Of a stretch of DNA of 20,002 nt, positions 1-6,894 are shown piece by piece. Made by a program: the position numbers and the translations under genes. Numbering within the stretch: position 1 is the stretch's first letter; the number at the start of each line of letters is the position of its first letter. This DNA comes from a virus. Where the stretch lies: positions 1-20,002 of the IMG/VR virus record IMGVR_UViG_3300027782_000466; one strand, given 5' to 3'. Below the pieces are notes generated by a model. It was not told the origin of the DNA, ran no database searches, and saw only the letters and a list, made by a program, of their open reading frames with translations.

Positions 1-1844
1 AAGCCCACCACATTACATCCTGTTCTCTGTTTTAATAACTTGAGAAATGCACCAGTAATATTTTGCTGGAAAGAACCTTCATTTAATATAACCTGATTCT
101 TTGTTTTAGGATCACGAATAACATATATCTCATTACAAGAACCATATCTCTGTCTGGTCAAACCTCTCATAGGTACAAGCTGTTCTTCAGCAGTATGTGT
201 TACCGCATCGTTGAATGGAATACCTTCTATTGGTAGATTACGATATACCATGTTACCGCCATGTCCTTCACCATCAGTTAGGAATACAGCATTAACAAGT
301 TGTAGCTTATATTGTTTTTTGAATTCTGGAATAATTTCCATGGCAGCAATAACTGCTTCATTGAGTGGGGTACCACCAAGGCAGAACCAATTCAATCTAT
401 GATGACCAGTAGTCATATACAATAGTGCACTACAAGCATACGAATATTCAGATGCAGACATTCTATTAGAAAGTATGTTTAACAAGTTACACTTATCTAG
501 GTAAATATTACCATCTTTCCAAGTTTCTTTCATCCAATCATGTTGGTCATATTCGGATGAAAAGGCATATACATCAAAAGGAATATTAACCTTCTTGCAA
601 AAGAGTGTTAGGTTAATTAACTGTTTGACTGTATTGTTAATATTTTCGGACATTGAACCTGACCAATCTAAGAACATGACCAAGCCATGAGATTTGCCTT
701 CAGCAACTACTGTGGCTTTCTTGAAGATATCCTCATTGAACACATAAGAATAAATCTTAGACATATTCAATTCACCAGTTTTGGCAATAGATGTGCGTTT
801 CATTTGGTCAGCATTTTTGCGCATCTCAAATTCTTTGGCTAGATATGATACAACTTTAGTTGAATCTTTCCTAGTTTTTTGGAAACTTACAGGATCAGTT
901 GCATATTCTGCAGCTTCGGCTTTATATCTTTTCCATAATTGTTTATATGGAATAATCATTTTATCCAAGTTGATGGATGGAATATTGCCGTAATAATATT
1001 CTCTACCTGTATTCGCATATAATCTATTTTGGTTTCTTTCATACGCTTCATCGGTATGAGATTTAATATCATTGTGACCTTCTACGCCGGCACCCTGAGT
1101 TCCACTTTGTTCATTTTCTTTAACTTCATCCGATTGCTGAAATGTATCTTCATCATAACTTCCTTCTGGTGAATTAGGTTTAAATTCCATTTCTTCAGTT
1201 TCTTCTTCAGAATCTTCATAACCATCATTATCAAATTCTTCATCTTCTTCTTGGTCACCAGATTCTACTCTTTTCTTCTCCGCTTCTTCGGCTTGGTCTT
1301 TCATAAACTGACCAATTCTTATTGCAAGCTCAATTACATCATCATAGGATTGTGTTGATTCAATTTCTTTTAAGAGTGAGGTTTCTTCTTCATTGAATTT
1401 AATACCTTGAGTGGGTCCGCCTTTGCAGAAAAGGTTAACACGGTCAATGAAGTTTAGTGTATTCATATCAACGCCAGCTGTACCAAAGAAATCTTTTGCG
1501 ATTAATTCGGAATAACCACGGACAAATGAGGCACGAATACCAGGATATTTGTTTTTGATTTTACGCTCAATACGGGAATCTTCCAGTACATTCATCATTG
1601 ACATGGACAATTTTAATTCTACCGCTTTTCTTATACCTTCTTCTGGAGTGTATAATGCGTGGCCAACTTCGTGACCACATAAAAGGTCATAAAGATAACC
1701 AGAGATATTATTATCTAATATTGGTAATGTTAAAATACGATTCTTAACATCAAACATAGCAGTTGGTACTTGCCGCTGTTCTACGATAAGATTTTCTGTG
1801 GCCATCAATTTGGCAAGTAACGATTTAGATTCTATAAGTTCCAT
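1..1844 (-). CDS. CobT-like VWA-domain protein with HExxH motif (3' end cut by window)
   Basis: About 614 codons are visible; the ORF is open at base 1, so the C-terminus is missing. The start is the ATG at 1844, with GGAG 6-7 nt upstream and a promoter just before it. Seen in the translation: HEVGH at residues 58-62 followed by NVLEDSRIE at about 85-93, the arrangement of a zinc metallopeptidase-like site. A strongly acidic linker spans about residues 190-225. A C-terminal von Willebrand factor A domain has a MIDAS DWSGS at 393-397 and FLTDGEG around D524. Known: CobT of cobaltochelatase and other VWA partners of MoxR AAA+ ATPases share the acidic linker and C-terminal VWA layout. It lies just downstream of an AAA+ gene and shares its promoter type. 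I infer an ATPase-VWA remodelling pair; a true cobalt-chelatase role is doubtful because no CobN is visible. Confidence 0.85.
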   Translation of the reverse strand, partial: MELIESKSLLAKLMATENLIVEQRQVPTAMFDVKNRILTLPILDNNISGYLYDLLCGHEVGHALYTPEEGIRKAVELKLSMSMMNVLEDSRIERKIKNKYPGIRASFVRGYSELIAKDFFGTAGVDMNTLNFIDRVNLFCKGGPTQGIKFNEEETSLLKEIESTQSYDDVIELAIRIGQFMKDQAEEAEKKRVESGDQEEDEEFDNDGYEDSEEETEEMEFKPNSPEGSYDEDTFQQSDEVKENEQSGTQGAGVEGHNDIKSHTDEAYERNQNRLYANTGREYYYGNIPSINLDKMIIPYKQLWKRYKAEAAEYATDPVSFQKTRKDSTKVVSYLAKEFEMRKNADQMKRTSIAKTGELNMSKIYSYVFNEDIFKKATVVAEGKSHGLVMFLDWSGSMSENINNTVKQLINLTLFCKKVNIPFDVYAFSSEYDQHDWMKETWKDGNIYLDKCNLLNILSNRMSASEYSYACSALLYMTTGHHRLNWFCLGGTPLNEAVIAAMEIIPEFKKQYKLQLVNAVFLTDGEGHGGNMVYRNLPIEGIPFNDAVTHTAEEQLVPMRGLTRQRYGSCNEIYVIRDPKTKNQVILNEGSFQQNITGAFLKLLKQRTGCNVVG

Positions 1845-1867
1845 GTATTCTCCGAGTTAATAGAACC

Positions 1868-1895
1868 ATTATACAGGAACCACGGTCGGTGTCAA
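1868..1895 (-). promoter_or_regulatory. sigma70-type promoter P1 for the VWA gene
   Basis: On the minus strand, TTGACA (1895-1890), a 16-nt spacer and TATAAT (1873-1868): both hexamers are perfect consensus. The predicted transcription start is near 1861, giving a leader of about 17 nt to the ATG at 1844. The -35 and first half of the spacer are nearly identical to promoter P2 at 3266-3293. Confidence 0.9.
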
Positions 1896-1916
1896 CCATG
1901 GTGTTGTTTTCATACA

Positions 1917-2111
1917 TCAATAATCTATACCAAAATAACGGCATAGTATTTCTTCAGTTCGGTAACCTTTTTTTTCTACAATATCTACACATTTATATAT
2001 TAATAGTTCCGCAAAGGTATCAAGTATGCCATCAATGTCCTCTGGATCATTTTCATCGATGGCAACTTTTTTTAATTTCTCAAGTGCCGATTTATCCCTT
2101 TTACGGGACAT
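1917..2111 (-). CDS. small hypothetical protein, 64 aa
   Basis: It lies between the AAA+ ATPase and VWA genes and its ATG overlaps the end of the ATPase gene by 11 nt, so it is probably translated by coupling; no clear Shine-Dalgarno is seen. The product is charged and predicted helical: a basic N-terminus (MSRKRDKSALEKLKK) followed by an acidic stretch and a helix ending in YFGIDY. I do not recognise the family. Its position in the ATPase-VWA pair suggests an accessory role, but that is inference only. Confidence 0.7.
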   Translation of the reverse strand: MSRKRDKSALEKLKKVAIDENDPEDIDGILDTFAELLIYKCVDIVEKKGYRTEEILCRYFGIDY

Positions 2112-3237
2112 TTACTTGATTGATACTTGTATTAGCAGGAGATTCTACGGTAACATCAACTTTAGAATACAAGTCTAAGAATGCCGTTTTAGTTTCTTCA
2201 TCAAAACGGTTAACACATAATGTAATGGCTTTCATTTTATCACCAAAGATTTTGAAAGCCTGTGCAATGTGTACCAAACGGCGAGTGGAGATAATCTCAT
2301 CTGTTGCGCCTTGGCTAAAAGATTGCCGAACTACATCAGCCCATTGTACCAAATTCTCAACGAATACTTGGTCATCAATTAACGGAGAAAGGATTTTCTT
2401 CTCTGTTTTAGCATCAGGATAATTCTGTTCAACAGTAATAGGAAACCGTTCTAGGAACGCATCATCTAAAATCTGTGATAGATATCTACCCTCATCACTA
2501 CCACGACCTTTGGTGTTTGCTGTACATACAACATTAAAACCTTTAGCTGGATATACCATTTCACCAGTTTTCTTATTGTAGTATGGTTTACCTTCTAATA
2601 TGCCTTGTAAACATAATAGTTTATTGGAACCACGGTCAACTTCGTCAATCAGTAATACTGTACCACGCTTCATAGCGGTGATTACGGGGCCATCATGGTA
2701 AACTGTATTACCATTAATCAAAGCAAAGCCACCAAGTAAATCGGATTCATCAGTTTCAATACTGATATTAACACGGACACATTCACGGTCTAATTCAGAA
2801 CAAACTTGCTCAACCATCAATGTTTTACCATTACCTGATAAACCAGTAATGAAGATAGGATAGAACATTTTTGTTTTTAGAATGTTACGCAAATCTTTGA
2901 AAAAGCCAAAAGGAACATAATCAGGATACTTAGCAGGAACAGAAGGCTCATTATCATCAACCATTTTAGGTTGTCGTAATTGCACAACATTTTGATATGC
3001 TACTTCCATTTCAGGTTCTTCCTGTTTAATTGATTCCTTTTTTGCAATTGTTTTACCAGATGATGGCACTTTGTAATATCCTCTACCATGGCGAAATTCT
3101 GATTTGGTTACTAACCAATAAGGATAAGGTGCGCCAGATTCACTTACCACTTCAGCAATACCGTCTCTAGTTACAACGGCATTATTGCCAAATATTCTTT
3201 CACAAGCCTCAACGAAAGACAGAGCATTTTTATTCAT
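2101..3237 (-). CDS. cobS: MoxR/CobS-like AAA+ ATPase
   Basis: 378 aa starting at the ATG at 3237. AGGA 8 nt upstream and the position of promoter P2 favour this start over an in-frame TTG at 3255, which would lie only about 4 nt from the predicted transcription start. Seen: Walker A GLSGNGKT at about 132-139, Walker B LLIDEVD at about 195-201, sensor-1 TAN at about 239-241, and the arginine-finger region DDAFLERFP at about 258-266. An N-terminal domain of about 100 residues precedes the ATPase core. Known: proteins of this type are annotated cobS in T4-like marine phages and belong to the MoxR clade, which works with VWA proteins. The VWA partner follows two genes downstream. Cobalt-chelatase activity is not implied by the sequence alone. 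Confidence 0.88.
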   Translation of the reverse strand: MNKNALSFVEACERIFGNNAVVTRDGIAEVVSESGAPYPYWLVTKSEFRHGRGYYKVPSSGKTIAKKESIKQEEPEMEVAYQNVVQLRQPKMVDDNEPSVPAKYPDYVPFGFFKDLRNILKTKMFYPIFITGLSGNGKTLMVEQVCSELDRECVRVNISIETDESDLLGGFALINGNTVYHDGPVITAMKRGTVLLIDEVDRGSNKLLCLQGILEGKPYYNKKTGEMVYPAKGFNVVCTANTKGRGSDEGRYLSQILDDAFLERFPITVEQNYPDAKTEKKILSPLIDDQVFVENLVQWADVVRQSFSQGATDEIISTRRLVHIAQAFKIFGDKMKAITLCVNRFDEETKTAFLDLYSKVDVTVESPANTSINQVNVP

Positions 3238-3265
3238 AATATAGTTCCTAATCAAGTAAAATAAT

Positions 3266-3293
3266 AGTATAACACAACCACGGTAGGTGTCAA
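3266..3293 (-). promoter_or_regulatory. sigma70-type promoter P2 for the AAA+ ATPase gene
   Basis: Minus strand: TTGACA (3293-3288), 16-nt spacer, TATACT (3271-3266). The predicted start near 3259 leaves about 22 nt before the ATG at 3237. The -35 hexamer overlaps the TGA stop (3292-3290) of the upstream small gene. The -35 and spacer match P1 at 17 of 18 bases. Confidence 0.9.
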
Positions 3294-3499
3294 GCTAGTT
3301 GTTGTTTATTGGCAACACTCTTGTTCATTTGACGCATGGCCGCACTTAAATTAATAAGATGGATTGAACTATGTTCCCTTTTAACAGTAATAGTATCACC
3401 TTCTTCCCAATCGCTTTCGGCAAGCAATTCTGGTGGAAATGTTAAAATACTATCTCCCGAGCCATCTTTAGCATCTTTAACTATTGTTTGATAAATCAT
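3290..3499 (-). CDS. small AbrB/MazE-like protein, 69 aa (putative DNA-binding)
   Basis: Start ATG at 3499 with AGGA about 9 nt upstream; it overlaps the stop of the preceding gene in an ATGA junction. The central part (ILTFPPELLAESDWEEGDT, then ITVKREHSSIHLIN) follows the pattern of AbrB/MazE/SpoVT swapped-hairpin domains: a beta strand, 'P-x-E-L-L', a 'W-x-E-G-D' turn and a final beta strand. Known: members of that superfamily bind DNA as dimers and act as transition regulators or antitoxins. No toxin gene is evident next to it. A role in regulating the flanking promoters is possible but is inference. Confidence 0.65.
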   Translation of the reverse strand: MIYQTIVKDAKDGSGDSILTFPPELLAESDWEEGDTITVKREHSSIHLINLSAAMRQMNKSVANKQQLA

Positions 3500-3669
3500 T
3501 GAAACATTTCCTTTCGTTTTTGGTAGTCGGATAAATCATTTTCCATTTGTGTTAGATTAGCCCACTTCTTAGTGGCTATATCTAGGCGCTTCCAATCAGG
3601 TATTTCACCATCATCTGTGATGGCACTAAGCCAAATATATTGGCCAGTTTGTGTATTTTGCTCATTCAT
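3496..3669 (-). CDS. small hypothetical protein, 57 aa
   Basis: I place the start at the ATG at 3669 (MNEQNTQTG), which has AAGGA 7 nt upstream; the longer reading frame to 3726 has no such site. It overlaps the upstream gene by 8 nt and the downstream gene by 4 nt, so it is part of a coupled run of tiny genes (4200 to 3290). The product has a YIWLSAITDDGEIPDWKRLD core with one tryptophan on each side of an acidic turn. No family recognised. Confidence 0.68.
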   Translation of the reverse strand: MNEQNTQTGQYIWLSAITDDGEIPDWKRLDIATKKWANLTQMENDLSDYQKRKEMFQ

Positions 3670-3850
3670 GCTTTTTTCCTTCGGTTTTATCAAAAATTTG
3701 CTGAGAAATTGATGTTGCCAACTCATCCGCCAGCTTCGGATTGAATTTTACTAAAAAATACGCAACATCATCAATAGGTAAGTGCTTCAAATTAAAAATT
3801 ACCGAGTCAATACCTTGATAAATTTGCGTTTTTTCGTGTTCCATTAGCAT
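3662..3850 (-). CDS. small hypothetical protein, 62 aa
   Basis: The start is set by a strong GGAG Shine-Dalgarno 7-8 nt before the ATG at 3850 (MLMEHEKTQ), overlapping the stop of the upstream gene. The frame remains open further upstream, but that part lies inside another gene. Predicted mostly helical: DSVIFNLKHLPIDDVAYFLV, then an NPKLADELATSISQQIF helix. No recognised family; it belongs to the same cluster of small coupled genes. Confidence 0.68.
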   Translation of the reverse strand: MLMEHEKTQIYQGIDSVIFNLKHLPIDDVAYFLVKFNPKLADELATSISQQIFDKTEGKKHE

Positions 3851-3852
3851 TT

Positions 3853-4200
3853 TTATCTCCTCATGCTTGAAATTTCTTTTGCTTCGTTGTCGGTAAACAC
3901 AGGAACTGCGTTGGACTTGTGCATTGTTGCAACTCCCTTCATTTTTGCGCCTGTGTATGTGTTTCCATCTACTGATTTTGTGCAAGGAATGAATCCTGTA
4001 TCCAAGGACGCATATTTTGGCGTTTCTCGGCCAGGTGGGATCCTAGGTGATGGAAAAGGCTTAGAAATATTCTTAGGAAAGGCAATTATCCGTCTTCCTG
4101 ATATTTTATTGAGCGATTTGACCCAATCATCCTTTTGCTCTTGCTGAGCTTTAGATAATTTCTTTGGTTTGGATTTTGGAATATAACCGTATATCATCAT
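3853..4200 (-). CDS. conserved-type hypothetical phage protein, 115 aa
   Basis: First gene after promoter P3. Start ATG at 4200 with AAGGA 8-9 nt upstream (an adjacent second ATG is also possible). The N-terminus is lysine-rich (YGYIPKSKPKKLSKAQQEQK) and is followed by a proline-rich centre (PFPSPRIPPGRETPKYASLD) and a C-terminal threonine/lysine segment. The look is that of short conserved unknowns of T4-like marine phages, but I cannot assign a function. No transmembrane or catalytic motif is visible. Confidence 0.78.
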   Translation of the reverse strand: MMIYGYIPKSKPKKLSKAQQEQKDDWVKSLNKISGRRIIAFPKNISKPFPSPRIPPGRETPKYASLDTGFIPCTKSVDGNTYTGAKMKGVATMHKSNAVPVFTDNEAKEISSMRR

Positions 4201-4227
4201 AATAGAGTCCTTTCAACTAAGAAATCC

Positions 4228-4256
4228 ATTATACGATACTACAGGCTATAAGTCAA
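4228..4256 (-). promoter_or_regulatory. sigma70-type promoter P3
   Basis: Minus strand: TTGACT (4256-4251), 17-nt spacer, TATAAT (4233-4228). The predicted start is near 4221, with a leader of about 21 nt to the ATG at 4200. It sits in the 82-bp gap after the gene ending at 4283. Its spacer is unrelated to that of P1/P2. Confidence 0.88.
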
Positions 4257-4282
4257 TAGGTTTGTTGTATCAAAACAACATA

Positions 4283-4459
4283 TTACCTGTTTTCTTGTGT
4301 TTTGGTATTTTCGTCTATGTTTTTGAGAAAATCATCATAATTTTGATTTTTCAATTTTTTGATTTCTGCGTGCTCATTGCGATGCTTACGCTGAGGCATA
4401 TATTTGTAATCATCGTTATAATCTTGGTTCTTACGGAACTTTCCTACGAATTTTGTCAC
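4283..4459 (-). CDS. small basic hypothetical protein, 58 aa, GTG start
   Basis: A short gene read directly from the sequence. GTG at 4459 has a strong AAGGAG 6 nt upstream that overlaps the TAA of the preceding gene; stop TAA at 4285-4283. An adjacent in-frame TTG is less well spaced. The product begins VTKFVGKFRKNQDYNDDYKY and continues with a basic stretch (PQRKHRNEHAEIKKLKNQ), a 'YDDFL' helix and a polar tail. Small basic proteins of this kind are common among T4-like phages; the function is unknown. It fills what would otherwise be a 270-bp gap. Confidence 0.75.
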   Translation of the reverse strand: MTKFVGKFRKNQDYNDDYKYMPQRKHRNEHAEIKKLKNQNYDDFLKNIDENTKTQENR

Positions 4460-4469
4460 CAACTTCTCC

Positions 4470-4841
4470 TTATTTCATTGTTTCAAAAGTAATGCCTTTA
4501 ATTTTAGTTTCAGTCATATTGTTTAGATTATTATCCGACATATAAACCAATTGTGCATTTGGATAACATATTTTAGAAAGCTTGAGCAATTGCAATATTG
4601 TACCATCAGAATCATTAAATGTGAATATCTCATCAACACATCTTAAATTAGAAAGTATTTCTCGCCTTGTATCATAATTATGAACAAATCCACCTTGTGA
4701 CCATAACATCCACCAATCAGAATGTATTCCTATTACTAACCAATCACACATCCTCTTACACTTTTTCAAGAAAATAAGTTCCTCTAATGAGAGCGGATCA
4801 AACGCTCCAGAAGTGACTATTATTTTCTCCGTTCCTTGCAT
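4470..4841 (-). CDS. cytidylyltransferase-fold protein with lost HxGH motif
   Basis: 123 aa, starting one base downstream of the preceding stop. The N-terminus follows the nucleotidyltransferase superfamily (TagD/RfaE type): a beta strand, then GAFDPLSLEELIFLKKCK, where active enzymes have G-x-F-D-x-x-H-x-G-H. Downstream, WLVIGIHSD and YDTRREILSNLRCVDEIFTF match the second strand and the arginine helix of that fold. The catalytic histidines are replaced by S18 and E21, so catalysis by the normal route is unlikely. Known: intact homologues transfer cytidylyl groups to glycerol-3-phosphate or sugar phosphates. I infer a pseudoenzyme that may bind a nucleotide or a protein partner. Strong similarity elsewhere argues against a decaying gene. 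Confidence 0.78.
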   Translation of the reverse strand: MQGTEKIIVTSGAFDPLSLEELIFLKKCKRMCDWLVIGIHSDWWMLWSQGGFVHNYDTRREILSNLRCVDEIFTFNDSDGTILQLLKLSKICYPNAQLVYMSDNNLNNMTETKIKGITFETMK

Positions 4842-5267
4842 TTATGGTAGTAGTGTAGGGAATGCTTCCTTTATGAATTTATAATCTAAACCTCTCACAC
4901 CCAAATCTTTATTGAGTATACCCATGACCACTTCTGCTTCACGGGGCTCAAGCCTCTCTAGCAGTTGTAATAATAATTCATTTCTTTTTTGTGGAGTTAA
5001 TTGCTCAGCTGCAGCATTTCCTTTTTGGAAAAGATACATTCTACGCAACTCGGTAGATAGTTGATTACCTGATAATCCAGGTATATTGTCTTGCGCAATC
5101 TTATAACCATCAGGTATTTCATTGAGCAACCATTCACACTTAGGATGATAAGTTAATTCAAATACATCAACCAAAACTTTTGATAGATTTTTTTCTATTA
5201 TACTCATCCTATCTTTTTTAGACTTTGCTTCTTCAAACTCATCAAATACTTCGTATAAATTTTTCAT
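4842..5267 (-). CDS. conserved phage protein resembling DUF6433
   Basis: 141 aa; its ATG shares one base with the TAA of the RNase H gene (TAATG), so translation is probably coupled. Features seen: N-terminal helices (NLYEVFDEFEEAKSKKDRM), a central 'YHPKCEWLLNEIPDGY', then STELRRMYLFQKGN, QKRNELLLQLLERLEPREAE and a C-terminal GLDYKFIKEAFPTLLP. From memory this layout (RR-x-YLF, LLE-x-L-x-P-x-EAE, I-x-EAFP) matches a family of T4-like cyanophage proteins labelled DUF6433. No biochemical role is known to me. Proximity to RNase H suggests DNA metabolism. Confidence 0.78.
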   Translation of the reverse strand: MKNLYEVFDEFEEAKSKKDRMSIIEKNLSKVLVDVFELTYHPKCEWLLNEIPDGYKIAQDNIPGLSGNQLSTELRRMYLFQKGNAAAEQLTPQKRNELLLQLLERLEPREAEVVMGILNKDLGVRGLDYKFIKEAFPTLLP

Positions 5268-6112
5268 TAAAACTCCTCTATTACTTCCATTAAGTTCTTC
5301 AGTTTATGTTCAATAAAATAATTCAACAATTTACCTTTTGCTGGTTTTGTTTCTTCATAGGTATTTATAATTTTTTCTTTAATCTCTGCTGGGATTTTTG
5401 TTAGGTCAATTAATGTGCAATTTCTAGCAAAATTGGTTTTATCAGTTTCATTGTATAATTCCACATTTTCCCATAGATACTTATCTAATATTACTTTAGT
5501 AATTGGCTTCTGCCTCAAGTCACGGACAAAACAATCTGATGGTGAAAACATATTGGGTATGCCGTCACCTTTATCACCACGGATAATCTTCTCCTTGAGT
5601 TCTAGGATTGGATTCTCCGACTTTACATACTTCTTTTGTGATGGATTGTATTGCTTAACATTGGTACCATATTGTTGTAACTGTAGGAAGTCACCATCAC
5701 TTGATAGAATCAAAATCTTCTGGTCACGAGCATAGATTGGTACTAATGTGCCAATAATATCATCAGCTTCAGCACCTTCAACATCAATTACTTTATATGG
5801 GAAGTTTTCTTTAAGTTCTAATTTGAATTTGGCTAGCATATCAAAAATAAAATGCCAATCTAAATCGGATTTTTCTCTGGTCTTTTTACGACTTGCTTTG
5901 TAGAATGGAAAAAACTCTTTGCGCCAATATTTTCTATTATCACAGCATAATATTACTTCTCCATATTCACCTTTGAAATTCTTAACATGATTACGAATAA
6001 TATTCAATACCATATGCCGAACTAAAGGTTCTTCTAATTTGGTATTTTTCTGTGCTGAGATTTGTGCCATAAGTCCGGCAAGTAACACTTGGTTTAAGTC
6101 TACGAGTAACAT
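5267..6112 (-). CDS. rnh: T4 RNase H-type 5'-3' exonuclease (FEN family)
   Basis: 281 aa (T4 RNase H is about 305). The acidic metal-binding residues of the FEN/T5-exonuclease family are visible in order: D5 (LLVDLNQ), D58 (CCDNRKYWR), E112/E115/D117/D118 (VEGAEADDIIG), D139/D141 (SSDGDFLQL) and D180/D183 (RGDKGDGIPN). In T4 this enzyme removes RNA primers and adjacent DNA from lagging-strand fragments. It is the first gene after promoter P4 and is followed without a gap by the DUF6433-like gene. The Shine-Dalgarno is weak (GAAAG about 8 nt upstream). Confident in the family; substrate range is inferred from T4. Confidence 0.93.
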   Translation of the reverse strand: MLLVDLNQVLLAGLMAQISAQKNTKLEEPLVRHMVLNIIRNHVKNFKGEYGEVILCCDNRKYWRKEFFPFYKASRKKTREKSDLDWHFIFDMLAKFKLELKENFPYKVIDVEGAEADDIIGTLVPIYARDQKILILSSDGDFLQLQQYGTNVKQYNPSQKKYVKSENPILELKEKIIRGDKGDGIPNMFSPSDCFVRDLRQKPITKVILDKYLWENVELYNETDKTNFARNCTLIDLTKIPAEIKEKIINTYEETKPAKGKLLNYFIEHKLKNLMEVIEEF

Positions 6113-6140
6113 AACAAACTTTCAATAGTTTCAAAACTCT

Positions 6141-6169
6141 ATTATATCACACTTCTATCAGTTTGTCAA
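6141..6169 (-). promoter_or_regulatory. sigma70-type promoter P4 for the RNase H operon
   Basis: Minus strand: perfect TTGACA (6169-6164), 17-nt spacer, perfect TATAAT (6146-6141). The -35 lies inside the last codons of the upstream gene, whose TGA (6149-6147) touches the -10. The predicted start near 6134 gives a leader of about 22 nt to the ATG at 6112. Confidence 0.92.
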
Positions 6170-6488
6170 ATATAGTATCAACAAATTTTTGGGAAGTGGT
6201 AGTCTTCCTAGCAACAATACCATACCAATCACTTTTTATCATATTGGAAATATACTCTAGTGGTTCCAAAAGTATGGCTTCAAATTTTTCTGGATCAATA
6301 AGTTTGCCATCCGAATCTTCTCTAAACAGGATGATATCAAACGAATCACCTAGTTTTGAGCCACCTATTTTTGTACCACCGTCTTTATAACAATTTGCCA
6401 TTACCTCAAGAGAATCTTTTTTATCTCCTGATATGAAAGTAATGGTATCGTATGGGTGTTCACTTATACTCCGTAAGAATTCTAGCAT
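6147..6488 (-). CDS. hypothetical protein, 113 aa
   Basis: Start ATG at 6488, preceded closely by AAAGGA; it overlaps the end of the GIY-YIG-like gene by 29 nt in another frame. The product is a mixed alpha/beta protein with YDTITFISGDKKDSLEVMAN, a glycine-rich turn (DGGTKIGGSKLGD), a strand (FDIILFREDSDG) and C-terminal helices. No motif lets me assign a function. Its 3' end contains the -35 of promoter P4, so the last codons are under double constraint. Confidence 0.75.
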   Translation of the reverse strand: MLEFLRSISEHPYDTITFISGDKKDSLEVMANCYKDGGTKIGGSKLGDSFDIILFREDSDGKLIDPEKFEAILLEPLEYISNMIKSDWYGIVARKTTTSQKFVDTIFDKLIEV

Positions 6489-6894
6489 TGTATCCTTTAA
6501 TGTGGTCTTTTCTAACTCTAACCATTATCCATGAGTTATAGTAGTTGTCATTTTCTAGGACATTATTCCTAAATTGTTCTTTAGCTTCAAGATATCCACA
6601 TTCACCTTTGGTAAGGCAAAGATGTAATATTTCTCTGTTAAAGTTTTCATGACCCAATTGTAACACATCTTTGGTCAGATTGTCACTACTCCCATAGTAA
6701 GTTTGCCAATTGCTTAATGCCTTATACTTCTTTTTCTTACCTTTGACTTGTTTGGTTTTGGCAGAGTAAAAGAATTTCTTGCCTATGTATTTTCTACCAT
6801 TCGTCAGATTAGTTATCTGATACACGAACCCGTAATTATTACCAACCAAATCTTCGGTAAAATCTTTGCCATTATATTTCCAATTTAGTCCCAT
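6460..6894 (-). CDS. GIY-YIG-like endonuclease
   Basis: 144 aa, overlapping the upstream zinc-ribbon gene by 10 nt. Residues 20-41 carry YGFVYQITNLTNG then RKYIGKKFF, which fits the GIY-YIG nuclease core (here GFVY...KYIG). A lysine-rich insert, a 'WQTYYGSS' segment and a helix with GYLEAKEQF follow; the glutamate there is the likely metal-binding residue. Known: GIY-YIG proteins in T4-like phages include homing (Seg) and repair nucleases. This one is short and single-domain, with no obvious DNA-binding module, so it may be a resident phage nuclease rather than a homing enzyme. The family assignment is good; the role is not known. Confidence 0.82.
   Translation of the reverse strand: MGLNWKYNGKDFTEDLVGNNYGFVYQITNLTNGRKYIGKKFFYSAKTKQVKGKKKKYKALSNWQTYYGSSDNLTKDVLQLGHENFNREILHLCLTKGECGYLEAKEQFRNNVLENDNYYNSWIMVRVRKDHIKGYNARILTEYK

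Noticed and set aside
2626-2637. 12-base match to the P1 spacer (GACCGTGGTTCC on the minus strand) inside the AAA+ gene
   Set aside because: It encodes the DRGS that follows the Walker B motif and has no promoter around it, so it is probably coincidence.
3238-3255. TTG at 3255 as the start of the AAA+ ATPase
   Set aside because: It lies only about 4 nt from the predicted transcription start of P2, whereas the ATG at 3237 has an AGGA at good spacing.
4262-4279. Inverted repeat TGTTGT/ACAACA after the small GTG-start gene
   Set aside because: No T-run follows on the minus strand and the stem is AT-rich, so it is not supported as a terminator.
4262-4492. Plus-strand hydrophobic open frame
   Set aside because: It is antisense to the small GTG-start gene; its Ile/Phe richness is the mirror of Lys/Asn-rich coding on the other strand.
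5362-5369. Perfect TATAAATA (late promoter element) on the minus strand
   Set aside because: It lies inside the RNase H coding region about 100 bp before a translationally coupled gene of unknown function; in AT-rich DNA one such match is expected by chance, and no late gene follows.
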